Below are positions 50,939 to 59,285 of a DNA stretch of 64,000 nucleotides, in pieces. The notes beneath the pieces are model-generated. The model was not told the origin of the DNA. It was given only the letters and a program-made list of their open reading frames with translations, and did no database searches. Source of the stretch: CAYQJL01 sp964573295 (lineage in GTDB: Bacteria > Eisenbacteria > RBG-16-71-46 > CAIMUX01 > WJJG01); assembly GCA_964573295.1 (NCBI GenBank), contig CAZNJE010000022.1, forward strand, positions 1 to 64,000, in the 5' to 3' direction. The first letter of the stretch is position 1. Every line of letters starts with the position of its first letter. Both the position numbers and the translations under genes were made by a program.

Positions 50939-51640
50939 CTAGCGCGTCTCGCCCGGTTCCAGATCCGCAAGGCGCTCGGACGCCATGCGCCTGATCTCCT
51001 CGTTGTCGCTGGTCTCGGCCAGCAAGCTCCACAGCACCTTGGCCGTCTCCGGGTCGCCGGCCTTCTCGTAGGCCGCCGCCGCGAATCGGTGGGCGTAGGG
51101 CGCGGCGCCCTCGAGGTGAGCGGCGTTGTAGAAATTCCCCGCCGCCGACCGGTAGTCCTTCAGGGCCACGTACTGGAAGAAGCCGAGCTCGAAGCGCAGC
51201 TTCCATGAGCCCGGATTGCGATCGACTCCGCGCTGCAACAGCTCTTCGGCCTGCTCCAGATACCCGCCCTCGGACATGACCAGAGCGGCGAACAGGTAGG
51301 CGTTCTCGAACTGCGGATCGGCATCGGTGAGCGTGAAGAACAGGTGCGGCGACAGCTGGTAACGCCGGTCGGTCTGCCGGTGCTTGCCGTAGTACTGAAT
51401 CGCCTCCAACCACGCCAGGTCGGCCAGCAGCTGCGGGTGGCCGAGGCTCAGTTCCCGCAGCCATTCTCCGGAGGGGAAGAGCGCCAGCTCGCTCTGGTCG
51501 CGGATCGGAGGACGCGCGCCCGCCAACGCTTCACGCAGTGGAATCGATGCGGTCAACAAGACGATGGCCAGCGCGAGGTAGGCGAGGGCGTGTAGGTGCG
51601 CTCTTCTGCGCGGCTGCTTGTGTAGCGGGCTCCGCATCAT
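50939..51640 (-). CDS. Membrane-anchored TPR protein in the pilus cluster
   Basis: 233 residues. An N-terminal anchor (ALAYLALAIVLLTASIPLRE) is followed by a helical region with TPR-like pairs (PQLLADLAWLEAIQYYGKHR, AEELLQRGVDRNPGSWKLRF, AAAAYEKAGDPETAKVLWSL). It sits between the ABC permease and pilD, a position not occupied in the M. xanthus locus, whose extra gene pilG lies before pilH. It may be an accessory of the exporter or of pilus assembly. Function unknown. Confidence 0.72.
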   Translation of the reverse strand: MMRSPLHKQPRRRAHLHALAYLALAIVLLTASIPLREALAGARPPIRDQSELALFPSGEWLRELSLGHPQLLADLAWLEAIQYYGKHRQTDRRYQLSPHLFFTLTDADPQFENAYLFAALVMSEGGYLEQAEELLQRGVDRNPGSWKLRFELGFFQYVALKDYRSAAGNFYNAAHLEGAAPYAHRFAAAAYEKAGDPETAKVLWSLLAETSDNEEIRRMASERLADLEPGETR

Positions 51641-51685
51641 CCCTACCTTCTGCGCTACCCGGCCGCGCGGCCGGAGCGTTGGTGC

Positions 51686-52453
51686 CTACGAAAACTCACG
51701 CCGCCGAAACACGAGACTGGCCACCGCCAAAACGGCCGCGCTGTAGACCAGCGCATAGAGGGTGGCCCACATCAAAGGCTCAGGCGCCACCGCTTGGCGG
51801 TGGATGACCTCGAGGGTGTAGCTGAAGAGGTCAAGACGGGGGACGACCAAGAACACCCCTTCCAACACCCCGGCCGCTGCCGCCCCGGGCAGCATCTCGG
51901 CGAACTCGAGGAGGCTGCCGGCGAGGTGACCGGTGACGAACAAGCCCAGCAGAAAAAAGGTTGCCAGCACCGGGCTCGTGAAGCAGGTCAAGAGCATCGT
52001 CAGCGCGGCCATGACCACGAGCTCGAGCCAGGCATAATACCCGGCCGCCAGAAGCGCCACGGTCAGGGGGTACCCAGAGACGGCCATGACCGCGGCCAGC
52101 AGGAGCACCATGACCGCCACGCTGAGACCGACCACCCCGGCCAGGCCCAGAAACTTCCCCACGACGAACGCCTCGCGCCGGAGCGGCTTGGCAAGCAGGA
52201 TCAGAATCGTCTTGCGATCGATCTCGCGGTGCACCATGCGGGTGCCCAGCACGACCAGGAGCAGGAAGCCGATCAAGGCGATGCCGCCCAGTCCGAGATC
52301 TACGGTGAGGCGATAGCCTTCCCCCAGAGCCAGCGGCGCCAGGAGCCGCGAGGCACCCAGGAGCAGGATCGCGAAGCCCACCAACGCCAGGAAAGCCTTC
52401 TCACGCATCGCGTCCAGAACGGTGTGCCGGGCCAACGACCAGATGGCAGTCAT
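51686..52453 (-). CDS. pilI: ABC-2 type transporter permease (PilI-like)
   Basis: 255 residues with six predicted membrane helices (for example AFLALVGFAILLLGASRLLA, LGGIALIGFLLLVVLGTRMV, VVGLSVAVMVLLLAAVMAVS). The conserved ABC-2 loop HREIDRKTILILLAKPLRRE is typical. It should pair with the adjacent ATPase. In Myxococcus xanthus PilGHI is needed for pilin export; the same cluster position suggests PilI. ATG at 52453 follows AGGAGG by 6 nt. Confidence 0.82.
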   Translation of the reverse strand: MTAIWSLARHTVLDAMREKAFLALVGFAILLLGASRLLAPLALGEGYRLTVDLGLGGIALIGFLLLVVLGTRMVHREIDRKTILILLAKPLRREAFVVGKFLGLAGVVGLSVAVMVLLLAAVMAVSGYPLTVALLAAGYYAWLELVVMAALTMLLTCFTSPVLATFFLLGLFVTGHLAGSLLEFAEMLPGAAAAGVLEGVFLVVPRLDLFSYTLEVIHRQAVAPEPLMWATLYALVYSAAVLAVASLVFRRREFS

Positions 52454-52463
52454 CACCAACCTC

Positions 52464-53426
52464 CTACGCCGCGCGCCGCGCGCCTTTGCCGTCCTGGTTC
52501 TCGCGGATGACCCGTTCGAAAAAGCGCTCGAGGCCCTCGCGTTCCGGGGAGACGGCCACGATGGGCGCGCCCTCCCCCAGCAGCCGGCCCAGCGCGGCCG
52601 ACACATCCGCCTTCGCCTGCGCGGGTACCTCCCAGGCCTCTTCCCCGTGACGAAGCGTTCGCGCGAGAACCCCGGGCGGGGCCGCGACGCGCCGGCCCCG
52701 ATAGATGATCCTCACCCGGCCCTGATCCTCGCGCAACAGCTCGTCCAGGCTGCCATGCGCTAGAATCCGGCCGTCGGCCAGCAGCGCCACCCGATCGGCC
52801 AGCGATTCCACGTCAGGAAGCACGTGCGAGTTCAGCCAGACGGTCTTCCCTTCCGCCCGAAGACGCCGGATGAGATCCTTCGTCGCCGCCCGCGCCTCGG
52901 GATCGAGGCCGCCGAGGGGTTCATCGAGCAAGAGCAGCTGCGGGTCCGCCAGGAGCGCGGCGGCCAGGGTCACTCGCTGCAGCCATCCGCGCGAGAGCTT
53001 GCGGACTCTCTGCCGGCGACGGCCTTCGAGACCGCATAGCTCGATGACCTCCATCCGGCGGGCACGGCGCTGGGCCGCCGGCAGCTCGCACAAGCCGGCC
53101 ATGAAGTCCAACGTCTCGTCCACGGTGAGCGCGGGGTACAGGTACGGTTGCTCGGGCTGGTAGCCAACGCGTGCCCGGGCCCGGCGGTCGCCGAGCGGGT
53201 AGCCGAGCACGCTGCCCCGTCCGCTGTCGGGCCGCACCAGACCCAGGAGTAGCTTCATCAGCGTGGTCTTGCCCGCGCCATTGGGCCCCAGCAGGGCAAA
53301 CACCTCCCCCGGCGCCACGCGGAGCGAGACATCCCGCAGCACGGGTACCGGCCTCCGGCGCAGCCCGGTTCGGAAGGTCTTGGCGAGGCCTTCGAAGCGA
53401 ACCACATCCTGCTCGATCGTTGTCAT
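52464..53426 (-). CDS. pilH: ABC transporter ATP-binding protein (PilH-like)
   Basis: 320 residues. Walker A LLGPNGAGKTTLMKLL, Q-loop VGYQPEQPYLYP, signature LSRGWLQRVTLAAALL (LSRGW in place of LSGGQ), Walker B LLLLDEPLGGLDPE, H-loop LNSHVL. An accessory C-terminal domain follows. Couples ATP hydrolysis to the ABC-2 permease 10 nt downstream. By position it matches M. xanthus PilH. ATG at 53426 has GAGGA 7 nt upstream. Confidence 0.87.
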   Translation of the reverse strand: MTTIEQDVVRFEGLAKTFRTGLRRRPVPVLRDVSLRVAPGEVFALLGPNGAGKTTLMKLLLGLVRPDSGRGSVLGYPLGDRRARARVGYQPEQPYLYPALTVDETLDFMAGLCELPAAQRRARRMEVIELCGLEGRRRQRVRKLSRGWLQRVTLAAALLADPQLLLLDEPLGGLDPEARAATKDLIRRLRAEGKTVWLNSHVLPDVESLADRVALLADGRILAHGSLDELLREDQGRVRIIYRGRRVAAPPGVLARTLRHGEEAWEVPAQAKADVSAALGRLLGEGAPIVAVSPEREGLERFFERVIRENQDGKGARRAA

Positions 53427-53445
53427 GCGCATTCCTCGCGTCCCC

Positions 53446-53835
53446 TCACCCGTTGGTGAGGGTGATGACAATACGGTCAGCCCCATAGCCCTCCACCGTG
53501 TAGATGCGACCGTCGGTGCTGTAGCCGATGTTGCCGGGGCGCAGCTCCGGCGGTCCGATCACCGACGGTTCGCCCGTGAATGGATTGGGCGGATAGACCC
53601 CGCGGGGAAAGAGCCCCGGGGCCAGGTCGCCCAGCTCCGGCATGGCGCCGTCATGCGCGGCGGCCCAGTCCTCGACCACCCGTTGCACCGTGCGCGCGTT
53701 CTGTCGCACCTGGAACTCGCGCTCCCGGTCTCGCCGGTTCACGAGTTGCGGAATCGCCAGCGACAGCAGGATAGCCGTCACCAGGATCACCACCCCGAGC
53801 TCGAGCAGGGTGTATCCGCGCGAAGCGCCTCGCAT
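53446..53835 (-). CDS. Second type IV pilin-like protein (PilA paralogue)
   Basis: 129 residues, the same length as PilA. Prepilin site RG-YTLLELGVVILVTAILLS with Tyr at +1 instead of Phe, Glu at +5. The C-terminal domain copies PilA landmarks: NPFTGEPSVIG, IYTVEGYGADRIVITLTNG (PilA: NPFTGNPCGIA, VYDVEGYGETAVVITLSNG). Probably a duplicated pilin acting as a minor subunit. ATG at 53835 lies about 8 nt after a G-rich site. Confidence 0.87.
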   Translation of the reverse strand: MRGASRGYTLLELGVVILVTAILLSLAIPQLVNRRDREREFQVRQNARTVQRVVEDWAAAHDGAMPELGDLAPGLFPRGVYPPNPFTGEPSVIGPPELRPGNIGYSTDGRIYTVEGYGADRIVITLTNG

Positions 53836-53858
53836 GAACTCGTCTCCCCCCAAGTGGA

Positions 53859-53900
53859 GTACGCCTGAGCAGAAGTACGCCTGAGTAGAAGCACGCCTGG
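53859..53900. repeat. 16-nt tandem repeat upstream of the second pilin gene
   Basis: GTACGCCTGAGCAGAA at 53859-53874 is repeated with one change at 53875-53890, followed by a partial third copy. It sits 24 nt before the pilin start codon (minus strand), so it would lie in the leader. Confidence 0.8.
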
Positions 53901-54101
53901 CCGGGGTTGCCCGGCAGGCCCCCTTGGATCACTCCCGTATCCCTGATCTCACACCCGACTGGATCACCGGCCGTGCATCTCCGCCTCATGCCCGAGTCTA
54001 TCGACTGGCCGCCCCGACCCCGGCCTCATGCCCGAACGGACCGGCGAGCCGCTGCCCTCTATGATCGGCCGCCGAGGGGGGGGGCTTGAATCTGGGGCAC
54101 G

Positions 54102-54137
54102 AAAAAGGGGCCAGACCCCTCGGAAGGGGCCTGGCCC
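54102..54137 (-). terminator. Intrinsic terminator of pilA
   Basis: On the minus strand CGGGCCAGGCCCCTT pairs with GGGGTCTGGCCCC and is followed by TTTTT (A-run at 54102-54106 on the plus strand). It starts 25 nt after the pilA stop, so most pilA messages should end here, as expected for an abundant major-pilin transcript. Confidence 0.8.
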
Positions 54138-54161
54138 GTCAGACCAACGAGTGCGGGGGGA

Positions 54162-54551
54162 CTAGCCGTTGCTCAGGGTGATCACCACTGCGGTCTCACC
54201 GTAGCCTTCGACATCGTAGACGCCCGCCGCCAGCGCATACCCAAGGTCGCCCTGGCTGAAACCAGGAGCCGCAATACCGCAGGGATTGCCGGTGAACGGA
54301 TTGGTCGGGAAGACGCCTCCCGGGAACAGAGCGGCCACGATGTCGGCCAGCGCCGGATAGGTCGCGCCGTTGCGTACACTGAAGTCCTCGACCACCAGCT
54401 GCAGGGAGTGCGCATTGGCCTTGACGCTACCTTCCTTGGCCCGATTGGTCATGGAGATGTAGTTGGGAATCGCGATCGCTGCCAGAATGCCAATGATGAC
54501 CACAACGATCATGAGCTCGATGAGGGTGAAACCCTTGTTACTGCGGAACAT
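54162..54551 (-). CDS. pilA: Type IV major pilin PilA
   Basis: 129 residues. Short leader MFRSNKG, cleavage before Phe in G-FTLIELMIVVVIIGILAA with Glu +5 and a canonical hydrophobic helix AAIAIPNYISMTNRAKEG. The small C-terminal domain includes NPFTGNPCGIA and ends VVITLSNG. The single Cys means no pilin disulfide loop. It is the pilus fibre subunit. ATG at 54551 follows GAGGAGG; a sigma-54 promoter and enhancer-like repeats lie upstream, and a terminator follows. Confidence 0.96.
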   Translation of the reverse strand: MFRSNKGFTLIELMIVVVIIGILAAIAIPNYISMTNRAKEGSVKANAHSLQLVVEDFSVRNGATYPALADIVAALFPGGVFPTNPFTGNPCGIAAPGFSQGDLGYALAAGVYDVEGYGETAVVITLSNG

Positions 54552-54651
54552 CTCAAACACCTCCTCTTCGTGGTACCTCACACGTGGCCGTCTGGCGGCA
54601 TCGTGTGAGGTCGACCACACTCCGCTCAGACAACCGTTCTTGTCCCTTTGT

Positions 54652-54669
54652 ATGCAGTCCCCGTGCCAG
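54652..54669 (-). promoter_or_regulatory. Sigma-54 promoter of pilA
   Basis: On the minus strand CTGGCACG-GGGA-CTGCAT matches the -24/-12 consensus (TGGCACG-N4-TTGCA) with the invariant GG-N10-GC spacing. Transcription would begin about 90 nt before the ATG. PilR, an NtrC-type activator, is encoded immediately upstream. Confidence 0.8.
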
Positions 54670-54779
54670 CAAAGGCTGACGCGGAGGACAATTTCTAACT
54701 GCTTCACTTTCAGAGAGTTGGAACGTTTGGACCCCCCCGGCGATCCCGCTCTCGTCCCCTCCGTTCGGCGCGCCGGCGA

Positions 54780-54859
54780 TGCAGTCTGCAAGCGGGGTGT
54801 TCAAGTTGCGAACGCTCGCTGCAATCTGCGAACGCAGGCGTCCGGACGTGCAGTCTGCA
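54780..54859. promoter_or_regulatory. Three enhancer-like elements upstream of pilA (putative PilR sites)
   Basis: TGCAGTCTGCA at 54780-54790, TGCAATCTGCG at 54820-54830 and TGCAGTCTGCA at 54849-54859 share one orientation, about 110-190 bp upstream of the -24 box. A TGCGAACGC word also occurs twice (in 54806-54837). The same element recurs before the minor-pilin operon. Confidence 0.65.
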
Positions 54860-54863
54860 TGCA

Positions 54864-56261
54864 TCAGGCCGCCTCGGCCTCGGCCTGCGGCCCGTTGTCG
54901 GATTGCTTGTCGGTCATGTCGTAGCCGACCAGCTTCCGGTAGAGGGTCGAGGCATTGATGCCCAGGATCTCGGCTGCACGCTTCTTCTGCCAGCCGGTGT
55001 GGTTGAGTACCTTGAGGATGTACTCCTTCTCGAGCTCCTCGAGGCTCATCGTCGGGCTGTCGACGATGAAGCTGCCCTTGCGCGTCGGCCCTTGCACCAC
55101 CTGTTCGGGCAAATCTTCCATGCCGATCTGATCGTGCTCACTCAGAATGACCGCCCGTTCGATGACGTTCTCGAGCTCGCGGACATTGCCCGGCCAGTCG
55201 TAGCGCATGAGGCAATCCATGACCTCGCGCGAGAGGGTCTTGAGACCGTTGGGGCCGGGGAAGCGCGCCAGAAAGTGATCGGCCAGAAGCGCGATGTCGT
55301 CCCGGCGCTGGCGCAAGGGCGGCAACCGCACCGGAATCACGTTGAGCCGGTAGAAGAGGTCGTGGCGGAAACGGCCCTCGCTGACCTCCTTCTCCAGGTC
55401 GCTGTTCGTGGCGGCCACCAGGCGGACGTCGATCTTGAGCGCTTCGTTGGCCCCGATCGGGATGATTTCCCGTTCTTGCAGGGCCCGCAGCAGCTTCACC
55501 TGGGTGGCCGGCGCCATCTCGCCCACCTCGTCGAGAAAGAAGGTGCCGCCTTCGCAGACGACGAAGTGCCCGGGCTGGTCCTTGACCGCTCCGGTGAACG
55601 AGCCCTTCTTGTGGCCGAAGAGCGTACTCTCGAGCAGATCCTTGTGCAGCGCTCCGCAGTTGATCGACAGGAAGGGGCCCTTCGCCCGCTGGCTACGGTA
55701 GTGAATCTCGCGCGCGATCAGCTCCTTGCCCGTGCCGCTCTCGCCGAAGATCAGCACGGTCGCGTTGGTGACGGCCACCTTCTCGACCATCTTGTAGACC
55801 TTGAGCATCTCTTCGGAGCGGCCGATCAGCCGCCGATCCTCGTGACGCTTCTTGAGCTGCCACTTGAGAACCTCGTTCTCCGACCGCACCCGGCTCATGG
55901 CGAGCGCGTTGCCCACCGCCAGCAGGATCTCCTCGTTGCGGGCGCTCTTCTCGACGAGCTGGAAGGCACCTCGCCGGATCGCCTCGGCCGCCACCTTCTC
56001 GGTACCGTAGGCGGTCAAGATCACCACCGGCAGGTCGGGGTACTTGGCGTGCATCCCATCGAGGACGCTCAACCCATCGACCCCCGGCATCTTCAGGTCG
56101 GTGATGACCAGATCGAAGCTGTCGCGATCGAGCCGGCTGATGCCGTCGGCTCCATTCTCGAGCGCGGTGACCTCGTACCCTTCGCTGACCAGGAGCATGC
56201 TCAGGAAGCGGCGCATGCTATCTTCGTCATCGATGACCAGTATGCGGTGCTTACGATCCAT
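54864..56261 (-). CDS. pilR: Sigma-54-dependent response regulator PilR (NtrC family)
   Basis: 465 residues. Receiver 1-120 with phospho-acceptor D55 (LVITDLKMPG) and RILVIDDEDS. AAA+ domain: Walker A FGESGTGKELIA, sigma-54 loop GSFTGA (usual GAFTGA), Walker B GGTFFLDEVGE, arginine fingers in EGRFRHDLFYRLNV. The C-terminal Fis-type HTH is QKKRAAEILGINASTLYRKL. It activates pilA. ATG at 56261; a GTGCCAC-AGCT-GTGCCAC direct repeat lies just upstream. Confidence 0.95.
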   Translation of the reverse strand: MDRKHRILVIDDEDSMRRFLSMLLVSEGYEVTALENGADGISRLDRDSFDLVITDLKMPGVDGLSVLDGMHAKYPDLPVVILTAYGTEKVAAEAIRRGAFQLVEKSARNEEILLAVGNALAMSRVRSENEVLKWQLKKRHEDRRLIGRSEEMLKVYKMVEKVAVTNATVLIFGESGTGKELIAREIHYRSQRAKGPFLSINCGALHKDLLESTLFGHKKGSFTGAVKDQPGHFVVCEGGTFFLDEVGEMAPATQVKLLRALQEREIIPIGANEALKIDVRLVAATNSDLEKEVSEGRFRHDLFYRLNVIPVRLPPLRQRRDDIALLADHFLARFPGPNGLKTLSREVMDCLMRYDWPGNVRELENVIERAVILSEHDQIGMEDLPEQVVQGPTRKGSFIVDSPTMSLEELEKEYILKVLNHTGWQKKRAAEILGINASTLYRKLVGYDMTDKQSDNGPQAEAEAA

Positions 56262-56337
56262 GCCCCATCCGTCATGTGCCACAGCTGTGCCACGGTGTCG
56301 GTTGTGAATTCATGCGGTTCTTCGGGGACGATGCGCG

Positions 56338-58059
56338 TCAGGCCGCCGCGGGATCCTGTTCCCGTGGGGTAGGACCGTCGACCGGCAAGTCGACGAAGAC
56401 TCCTCCGCCCGCGGCCGGTCTCTCCCCGAACCCGATCCGGCCCTCGTGCTCATGAACGCCGCGCTGGGCGATCGCCAGGCCGAGCCCGCTCCCGGCCGGC
56501 TTGGTGGTGCAGAAGGGCCGGAAGGCCTCCTCTTCGCTCACTCCCTGAAGCCCCGGTCCCTCGTCGCACACCCACACCCGGACCCACGCCCGGCCTTCCT
56601 GCGCCAGGCTTTCCAGCCAGACGCGCACGGTGCCACCGGGAACCGCCTCGAATGCGTTGAGCAGAAGATTCCGAAAGACTTGCCGTAACCACTCCCGATC
56701 CCCGTAGATCCCGAGCCCGGTAGCCCCCACCACCTCCAACCCCGCGGAATCCAACGTCTTCCCCACGGCCAGCGCCCGCGCCTCCTGCCTGATAAAATCT
56801 TCGAGATCGATCCATTCCAACTTCAACGTTTTGTCCCGGGACAGGGTCAGGAACTGGCTGAGGAACGCCTCGAGCGAGTCGGCCTCGCGCTCGATCAACT
56901 CGAAGACCGCCTGGGTCTGTTCGCCGATCGCGCCCATCCGTTGGAGCAGGTCCACTGAACCGCTGATCGGTTTGAGCGAGTTGCGCATCTCGTGCGCCAG
57001 CCCCGCCGAGAGCTCACCGATCATGGCCATGCGCTCGCGTTCACCGGCCTTACGTTCGAGGGCCTTGCGCGCGGACATGTCCCAGAAGAGCCCGACCGCC
57101 CCACGGGTTCGCCCCTGCGGGTCGATGACCGGAGTCACCTTGACCCAGGCGGGAAAGTCGCCTCCGTCCGAACGGGTGAGCACGCACTCGGTGTCGCACG
57201 CTTCGCGGCCCGGTCCGAGCGAGGCCCGCAGGTGGCTGAACAGCGCCTGGTTCGCGCCGACCAACCTCGCCGGCAGCACGGTCGCCGACTCGGGGAGTCT
57301 AAGCAGGTGCCTCGCCTCCGGGTTCAGCGAGCGCAGCAGGCCGTCGGCATCCACCGCCACTAAGCCGCAGCCCATGCTCTCGACGATCCGGTCGGTGCTC
57401 AGGCGGATTTCCTCGAGCGCGACGCGGGTTTCCGCCGCCTCCCGGAGGGTGTTCGCCATGCGCTGGGCAAGCCATCCGGCGGCCGCACCCATGGATCCGA
57501 AGAAGAGGCCGTGGAATCCAACGCGCATCCACAGCCCGGCGACGGTTACGCTCGCGGGCCGGTCGGCGAACGCCATCAATCCATAGAGCCCGGCGGTCAG
57601 AATGCCGCTGAAGAATCCGAAGCGGGCATGGGCCACCAGTCCAGCGGCCAGAACGGGCAGCGCAAGAAGCAGAAGGGTGGGGCTGTGGATCGAGCCGCTG
57701 GCATGGACGGCCAGCGCGGCGGCGAGGGCGTCGCCCAGTAGTGTGGCGCGCAGGAGAATCCCTTGGCCGGCACCTTCACGCTGACGATGCAGCCACCAGC
57801 TGCTCGCAACGGTCCAGAGCATGATGGCGAAGGCCGGCAGCCGGGAACCGTCCTCCCCGATCCAGACGCTCTCGAGTGCCGCGAGCAAGACGATGAAGGC
57901 CCCGATCACGGCGCGAACGAGGATGATCCGCCGGGGCACTCGCGCTGGCCCGTGCGGTCCCCCCGGGTGCGCCCCCCCCGGGTTCGCCTCCCCCCTGTGC
58001 GGGGGCGGCGGCCCGGGGCCGGGCTCCGGCGAACGGGCGGCCGATGCCCGGTCCGGCAC
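56338..58059 (-). CDS. pilS: Sensor histidine kinase PilS
   Basis: About 573 residues. A Pro/Gly-rich N-terminus, six membrane helices (about 45-210, for example LVRAVIGAFIVLLAALESVW, LLLLALPVLAAGLVAHARFG), a PAS domain (VESMGCGLVAVDADGLLRSL), HisKA with the phospho-His in AGLAHEMRNSLKPISG (near 356), N-box RNLLLNAFEAVPGG, G1 CDEGPGLQG, and G2 GSGLGLAIA. It is the cognate kinase of PilR. GTG at 58059 (GGAGG 9 nt upstream) is preferred over the TTG at 58065 that overlaps pilC. Confidence 0.92.
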   Translation of the reverse strand: MPDRASAARSPEPGPGPPPPHRGEANPGGAHPGGPHGPARVPRRIILVRAVIGAFIVLLAALESVWIGEDGSRLPAFAIMLWTVASSWWLHRQREGAGQGILLRATLLGDALAAALAVHASGSIHSPTLLLLALPVLAAGLVAHARFGFFSGILTAGLYGLMAFADRPASVTVAGLWMRVGFHGLFFGSMGAAAGWLAQRMANTLREAAETRVALEEIRLSTDRIVESMGCGLVAVDADGLLRSLNPEARHLLRLPESATVLPARLVGANQALFSHLRASLGPGREACDTECVLTRSDGGDFPAWVKVTPVIDPQGRTRGAVGLFWDMSARKALERKAGERERMAMIGELSAGLAHEMRNSLKPISGSVDLLQRMGAIGEQTQAVFELIEREADSLEAFLSQFLTLSRDKTLKLEWIDLEDFIRQEARALAVGKTLDSAGLEVVGATGLGIYGDREWLRQVFRNLLLNAFEAVPGGTVRVWLESLAQEGRAWVRVWVCDEGPGLQGVSEEEAFRPFCTTKPAGSGLGLAIAQRGVHEHEGRIGFGERPAAGGGVFVDLPVDGPTPREQDPAAA

Positions 58060-58061
58060 GA

Positions 58062-59285
58062 TCAATGCCCTCCGCTGCCCGCCACCACGTTGATCAGCTT
58101 GAACATGGGCAGGTACATCGCCACGACCATGCCGCCGACCGCTACGCCCATGACCACGATCATGACCGGCTCGATGATCGAGGTCAGCGTCTCGACGGCC
58201 GTATTGACCTCTTCGTCGTAGAAGTTGGCGATTTTCTCGAGCATCTTGTCCAGCGCGCCCGTCTCCTCCCCGACCGAGATCATCTGCACCACCATCGGCG
58301 GAAACACCCCGGCTTCTTTCAACGGCTGGGCGATGGTTTCACCCTCGCGGATGCTGGTCTTGGTGGCCATGATCGCCTCTTCGATGATCTTGTTGCCAGC
58401 GGTGCGGGCGGTGATATCGAGCCCGGAGAGAATGGCCACCCCGCTACTGATCATCGTACCCAGCGTGCGCGTGAAGCGGGCGATCGAGCCCTTGCGCAGC
58501 AGGTCGCCGATCACCGGCGACTTGAGCAGGAGCTGGTCGATCTGGCGCCCACCTCGCTCGGTCTTGCGGTAGCGCTTCAGCGCGACGACGAGGACGACGA
58601 TAGCACCCACGATGACATACCACGTCTGCTTCAAGAAATCGCTCGCGTTCACCACGAGCTGCGTGGGCAAGGGCAACTCGCCGCCGAAATCGTCGAAGAC
58701 GTCCGCGAAGACCGGGATGATGAAGAGCAGCATGAAGAGCATCGCCCCACCGGCGACCGACATCACGACCGCCGGATAGGTCATTGCGCTCTTGATCTTG
58801 CGCTTCAGGGCCTCGGCCTTCTCGATGTAGGTAGCCAGGCGCTGGAGGATCTTGTCCAGAATACCGCCGGCCTCGCCCGCGTCGACCATGTTGACGTAGA
58901 GCGAATCGAAGGCATGGGGATGCTTCGCCATCGCTTCGGCCAGCGTGGTACCGGCTTCCACATCGTGCATGACGTCCTGGATGATCGAGCGGAAGTTACC
59001 ATCGTCGGTTTGCTTCGAGAGGATGTCCAGACACTGCACCAGCGGAAGTCCGGAGTCGATCATGGTCGAGAACTGCCGGGTGAAGATCGCCAGGTCACGC
59101 CCGCGCACACCGCGCTTGCCCTTGCCGAAGCTGAAGGAGACGCCCTTCGCCTTCGGGCGCACCTGCGTGACGATGATCCGCTTGCGGCGCAGTTGCGCCA
59201 GCGCGTCATCGCGGTCCTGGGCCTCCATTTCGCCGGAGCGGACCTCGCCTGCGGCGGTCCGTCCTTTCCAGGTAAAGACGCTCAT
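58062..59285 (-). CDS. pilC: Type IV pilus inner-membrane platform protein PilC
   Basis: 407 residues. Two GspF domains (IFTRQFSTMIDSGLPLVQCL and ARFTRTLGTMISSGVAILSG) and three membrane helices (VVMSVAGGAMLFMLLFIIPV, WYVIVGAIVVLVVALK, MIVVMGVAVGGMVVAMYLPM). It anchors the assembly and retraction motors. Overlaps pilT by 4 nt (ATGA) and abuts pilS. Confidence 0.97.
   Translation of the reverse strand: MSVFTWKGRTAAGEVRSGEMEAQDRDDALAQLRRKRIIVTQVRPKAKGVSFSFGKGKRGVRGRDLAIFTRQFSTMIDSGLPLVQCLDILSKQTDDGNFRSIIQDVMHDVEAGTTLAEAMAKHPHAFDSLYVNMVDAGEAGGILDKILQRLATYIEKAEALKRKIKSAMTYPAVVMSVAGGAMLFMLLFIIPVFADVFDDFGGELPLPTQLVVNASDFLKQTWYVIVGAIVVLVVALKRYRKTERGGRQIDQLLLKSPVIGDLLRKGSIARFTRTLGTMISSGVAILSGLDITARTAGNKIIEEAIMATKTSIREGETIAQPLKEAGVFPPMVVQMISVGEETGALDKMLEKIANFYDEEVNTAVETLTSIIEPVMIVVMGVAVGGMVVAMYLPMFKLINVVAGSGGH

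Larger units (their letters stand above)
53836..54161. other. Intergenic region between pilA and the second pilin gene
   Basis: 326 bases without a gene. It holds the pilA terminator (54102-54137), a 16-nt tandem repeat at 53859-53900 (GTACGCCTGAGCAGAA type, two and a half copies), and a repeated word CCTCATGCCCGA. No promoter could be assigned; a PilA-to-second-pilin readthrough message is possible. Confidence 0.6.

Noticed and set aside
54903..56372. 489-codon plus-strand frame opposite pilR
   Set aside because: PilR is unambiguous on the minus strand; the antisense frame is a composition shadow.
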